A stretch of DNA of 26,423 nucleotides from Prevotellaceae bacterium. Its GTDB lineage: Bacteria > Bacteroidota > Bacteroidia > Bacteroidales > UBA932. The stretch lies in contig JAIRKV010000032.1 in NCBI GenBank assembly GCA_031259935.1, forward strand, positions 1-26,423. Direction: 5' to 3'. Positions 24,265-26,423 of the stretch are shown here, one piece after another. The stretch's first letter is position 1; every line of letters begins with the position of its first letter. Position numbers and translations under genes: made by a program. Under the pieces are notes generated by a model, which was given only the letters and a program-made list of their open reading frames with translations, was not told the DNA's origin and ran no database searches.

Positions 24265-24807
24265 ATGACTGACGAACAACACTTGGTAGAAGGCTGTATA
24301 AATAAGAATATCAACGCTCAGCGCGAACTGTATGAACGTTATGCAGCGAAAATGCTAAGTTTATGTATAAGATATATGTGTAATGAAGATGAAGCCAGAG
24401 ATGTTATGCACGATGGATTTGTAAGTTTGTTTGATAAAATAAAAAAATTCGACCAAAAAGGTTCACTCGAGGGCTGGATACGTAAGGTCTTTATAAATAT
24501 GTGCCTTGAAAAATTAAGAAAATCGGATAAAATGAAATATCAAAGTATTTACAGCGATAACGATGATTTTCAAATCATTGATAATTCTATGTCAGATGCT
24601 TATAACGAATTGGGAGCAAAAGAACTTATGTGTTTCATAGGTGAATTGCCCGCATCGTTTCGCAGTGTTTTTAATCTGCATGCAATAGAAGGTTATTCAC
24701 ATGACGAAATTGCAAAAATACTTGGAATTGCACAGACAACCGTAAGATCCAACTATTCGAGAGCAAGGATTTTATTACAGAAAAAAATAAGATTAATGTA
24801 TAAATAA
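24265..24807 (+). CDS. ECF-type RNA polymerase sigma factor
   Basis: The 180-residue protein has the two-domain layout of ECF sigma factors. Region 2 (about 20-88) contains ELYERYAAKM, the DEARDVMHDGFVSLF segment for core binding and -10 recognition, and WIRKVFINMCLEKLRK. Region 4 (about 118-174) has LPASFRSVFNLHAIEGYSHDEIA and the helix-turn-helix GIAQTTVRSNYSRAR that reads the -35-like element. There is no region 3 and no C-terminal extension. The gene is followed after 12 bases by a membrane-anchored beta-barrel protein that is probably its anti-sigma factor. The pair should control a regulon through an envelope signal; the targets are unknown. Confidence 0.92.
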   Translation: MTDEQHLVEGCINKNINAQRELYERYAAKMLSLCIRYMCNEDEARDVMHDGFVSLFDKIKKFDQKGSLEGWIRKVFINMCLEKLRKSDKMKYQSIYSDNDDFQIIDNSMSDAYNELGAKELMCFIGELPASFRSVFNLHAIEGYSHDEIAKILGIAQTTVRSNYSRARILLQKKIRLMYK

Positions 24808-24819
24808 GTATGATAAATT

Positions 24820-26160
24820 ATGAATACAGACAAGTTGAAAGATTTATTTCATGAAAAATTGTACAACCACGAAACCGAAGTACAACAATCAGACTGGGAA
24901 ATTATAAGCGAGCGCATCAGGAAAAAACAGCGCCGCAAAATCATTCCGCTGTTTTATATTTACGGTACAACAGGAGTTGCCGCTGCTCTGCTGATTATCA
25001 TGTTTCTGATAAAACCTGACAGTGAAAACGTCAACAACAGCATTACAGGTAAAACAAATACACAATTACAACCCGAAAAAACCGCCGAAACACAGACAGT
25101 CGACAGTCAAAATAAAAATATTGAAAAAAATAACAGCGCTGAAAATACAAGCCAAAATAAAATTACCGACATAATTGCAAATACAAATAAACCTGATGAA
25201 ACAGCAGATATTCAATATAATGAATACAATGACGAAATAAAACCAAACAGGGAAACAAACGAAGATATAAATATAAACACTGCTGATAAAATCGAAAAAA
25301 TAAATAACAGTCTGTTTGCCATTAACGGCAGAATTGAAAAAATTGAAGAAATATATTCCGAAAATCTTATAGCACAAAAAACAGCAACATCGTATTCGGC
25401 TGAAAAACAGGAGACAGAATCAGCCGACAGTCAGGAAACCCTGCAAAAAAACACTGACGATGAATGGTGGAATCAATCTGAAACTGAAACAGCAAAAGAA
25501 AACCGCAAAAACAAATGGACGGTTGCATTAGTATCGGGAAACAATACGGGAGCAGGCTCAACAGTAAGCGATTTCACAAAAGTCGAATCAAAATATAACG
25601 CAATACAGTCTGATTATAACGTATTACCGCCTCTTATGGCAGCAATGCCCGAAAGTTTGAAAGAAGAATCCAAAATCAATTTCAGACACAAATATCCTTT
25701 AAATTTAGGCATACGTATCAAAAAAAGTTTGGGCAAGCGCATAATTGTAAAAACGGGACTGTCATATTCATATTTTCTGTCGGAATTTAATGATTCGGAA
25801 AGAAAAATTCAACAGCAGATTCATTATGTCGGCATACCTGTTGGCGCTGAATTTTTATTATGGGAAAAAAATAATTTCAATATTTACCTGTCGGGCGAAT
25901 TTGCCTTTGAAAAAGGAATATTACACGTTTTCAGAGAATCCATTTATGATATTTATAAACCGCACAACGGCAGCGTGAGAGGTTTACAGTTTTCGACAAA
26001 TGCGGGTTTGGGTATTTCGTACAATTTTATAAAAAATATTGGTATTTATGTTGAACCCAATGCCGTTTACTATATAAAAGACAATCGTCAGCCTCAAAGT
26101 TTCAGAACTGAAAAAACATTTAATTTCGGATTGAACGTCGGTTTCAAATATGATTTTTAA
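24820..26160 (+). CDS. Putative dual membrane-spanning anti-sigma factor with outer-membrane beta-barrel
   Basis: The 446-residue protein has four parts. A short cytoplasmic N-terminus (1-40) holds DWEIISERIRKKQRRK and fits a sigma-binding helix. One transmembrane helix spans 42-64. A linker of about 65-275 is rich in Asn, Thr, Glu, Lys and Gln and is probably disordered. A C-terminal region (about 276-446) of alternating strands (LNLGIRIKKSL, IIVKTGLSYSYFL, VGIPVGAEFLL, STNAGLGISYNF) ends in FKYDF, typical of an outer-membrane beta-barrel. It would thus be fixed in both membranes and cross the periplasm. This architecture matches the dual membrane-spanning anti-sigma factors described in Bacteroides, as I recall. 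It starts 12 bases after the ECF gene. The linker length is enough to cross the periplasm. Confidence 0.75.
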   Translation: MNTDKLKDLFHEKLYNHETEVQQSDWEIISERIRKKQRRKIIPLFYIYGTTGVAAALLIIMFLIKPDSENVNNSITGKTNTQLQPEKTAETQTVDSQNKNIEKNNSAENTSQNKITDIIANTNKPDETADIQYNEYNDEIKPNRETNEDININTADKIEKINNSLFAINGRIEKIEEIYSENLIAQKTATSYSAEKQETESADSQETLQKNTDDEWWNQSETETAKENRKNKWTVALVSGNNTGAGSTVSDFTKVESKYNAIQSDYNVLPPLMAAMPESLKEESKINFRHKYPLNLGIRIKKSLGKRIIVKTGLSYSYFLSEFNDSERKIQQQIHYVGIPVGAEFLLWEKNNFNIYLSGEFAFEKGILHVFRESIYDIYKPHNGSVRGLQFSTNAGLGISYNFIKNIGIYVEPNAVYYIKDNRQPQSFRTEKTFNFGLNVGFKYDF

Positions 26161-26257
26161 TTAGTCGCTCCTTAAAATAAAAAAAATCAGCAATAATACG
26201 ATGAAACCTTTGCAAGGCGAAATTATTGATAAAATGTTAATATTTAGTTGATTATAA

Positions 26258-26289
26258 TTTGTTTATGTGGAATATTTCGTGTATCTTTG
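26258..26289 (+). promoter_or_regulatory. Bacteroidota promoter for the transposase gene
   Basis: TTTG at 26258-26261 and TATCTTTG at 26282-26289 with a 20-base spacer match the -33/-7 consensus. The -7 box ends 28 bases before the ATG at 26318, giving a short leader. Confidence 0.6.
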
Positions 26290-26317
26290 TATCATGTGCA
26301 ATAAAAAAAGAAAACAA

Positions 26318-26423
26318 ATGGGCTTTAGTGACACTTATGTGGAAAAACGTGTTCGTAAGAATGTGTTTTTCAAGCACATCAATATACTTATTGACTGGTC
26401 GGCGCTGGAAAAAGAAATTGATA
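26318..26423 (+). CDS. IS5-family transposase, N-terminus (partial)
   Basis: The first 35 codons read MGFSDTYVEKRVRKN, then FFKHINILIDWSALEKEID, and are cut by the window edge. The pattern of a basic segment followed by a hydrophobic stretch and IDW is typical of the N-terminal DUF772-like region of IS5-group transposases in Bacteroidota. The DDE catalytic residues lie beyond the edge, so whether the gene is intact is unknown. An in-frame ATG at 26294 lies only 4 bases after the -7 box and would be nearly leaderless, so 26318 was chosen. Confidence 0.65.
   Translation, partial: MGFSDTYVEKRVRKNVFFKHINILIDWSALEKEID

Larger units (their letters stand above)
26203..26423 (+). mobile_element. IS5-like insertion sequence, left end (partial)
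   Basis: A probable terminal sequence, GAAACCTTTGCAAGGCG, begins near 26203 and resembles the ends of IS5-group elements. A strong promoter and the start of an IS5-type transposase follow, and the element runs off the right edge. The right inverted repeat and target duplication are outside the window, so the exact boundary is not proven. It begins about 40 bases after the stop of the anti-sigma gene and leaves that gene intact. Confidence 0.55.

Noticed and set aside
1..26423. CRISPR arrays, phage genes, toxin-antitoxin pairs and restriction systems
   Set aside because: No direct repeat-spacer pattern and no such protein was seen anywhere in the window.

Overview
The window looks like chromosomal DNA from a Bacteroidota bacterium, most likely order Bacteroidales. 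Four things point there. There is a SusC/SusD pair followed by surface lipoproteins. The transcription and translation genes run tRNA-Thr, tRNA-Tyr, tRNA-Gly, tRNA-Thr, tuf, tRNA-Trp, secE, nusG, rplK, rplA, rplJ, rplL, rpoB, rpoC. TAnnTTTG promoter elements stand in front of several genes. Starts are A-rich and mostly lack a Shine-Dalgarno sequence. The sequence is AT-rich. Genus and species cannot be read from it.

Region 1 (1-4245, plus strand) is the 3' part of a polysaccharide utilisation locus. It holds the last 30 codons of a SusC-like TonB-dependent transporter, a SusD-like lipoprotein, a GH18-fold lipoprotein whose catalytic residues are lost (probably a surface glycan-binding protein), and an apparently active GH18 lipoprotein. 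The likely target is a GlcNAc-containing glycan such as chitin or an N-glycan. Region 2 (4294-7932, minus strand) carries housekeeping genes: lpxD (lipid A), trmD (tRNA m1G37), pdxA (vitamin B6) and rnhA (RNase HI). A degenerate palindromic repeat lies between pdxA and trmD.

Region 3 (8150-21467, plus strand) is the tRNA-tuf-secE-nusG-ribosomal protein-rpoBC cluster. It starts at a good Bacteroidota promoter. A terminator-like hairpin separates rplL from rpoB, a small hairpin precedes tRNA-Trp, and a long perfect stem follows rpoC. A gap of 533 bases without a confident gene follows.

Region 4 (21912-24206) has the GTPase engB on the minus strand, then two plus-strand lipoprotein genes: a META/HslJ-domain protein and an exported class I glutamine-amidotransferase-like (peptidase C26) protein. 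Region 5 (24265-26160) is an ECF sigma factor followed by a protein with a cytoplasmic N-terminus, one inner-membrane helix, a long disordered periplasmic linker and a C-terminal outer-membrane beta-barrel. This fits a dual membrane-spanning anti-sigma factor. The right edge (from about 26203) is the start of an IS5-like insertion sequence, with its promoter and the first 35 codons of the transposase.

Most of the window is conserved housekeeping sequence. The parts most worth following up are the sigma/anti-sigma pair, the GH18 pair with one degenerate member, the exported amidotransferase-like lipoprotein, and the structured intergenic elements. I found no wholly new system that the sequence alone could establish.
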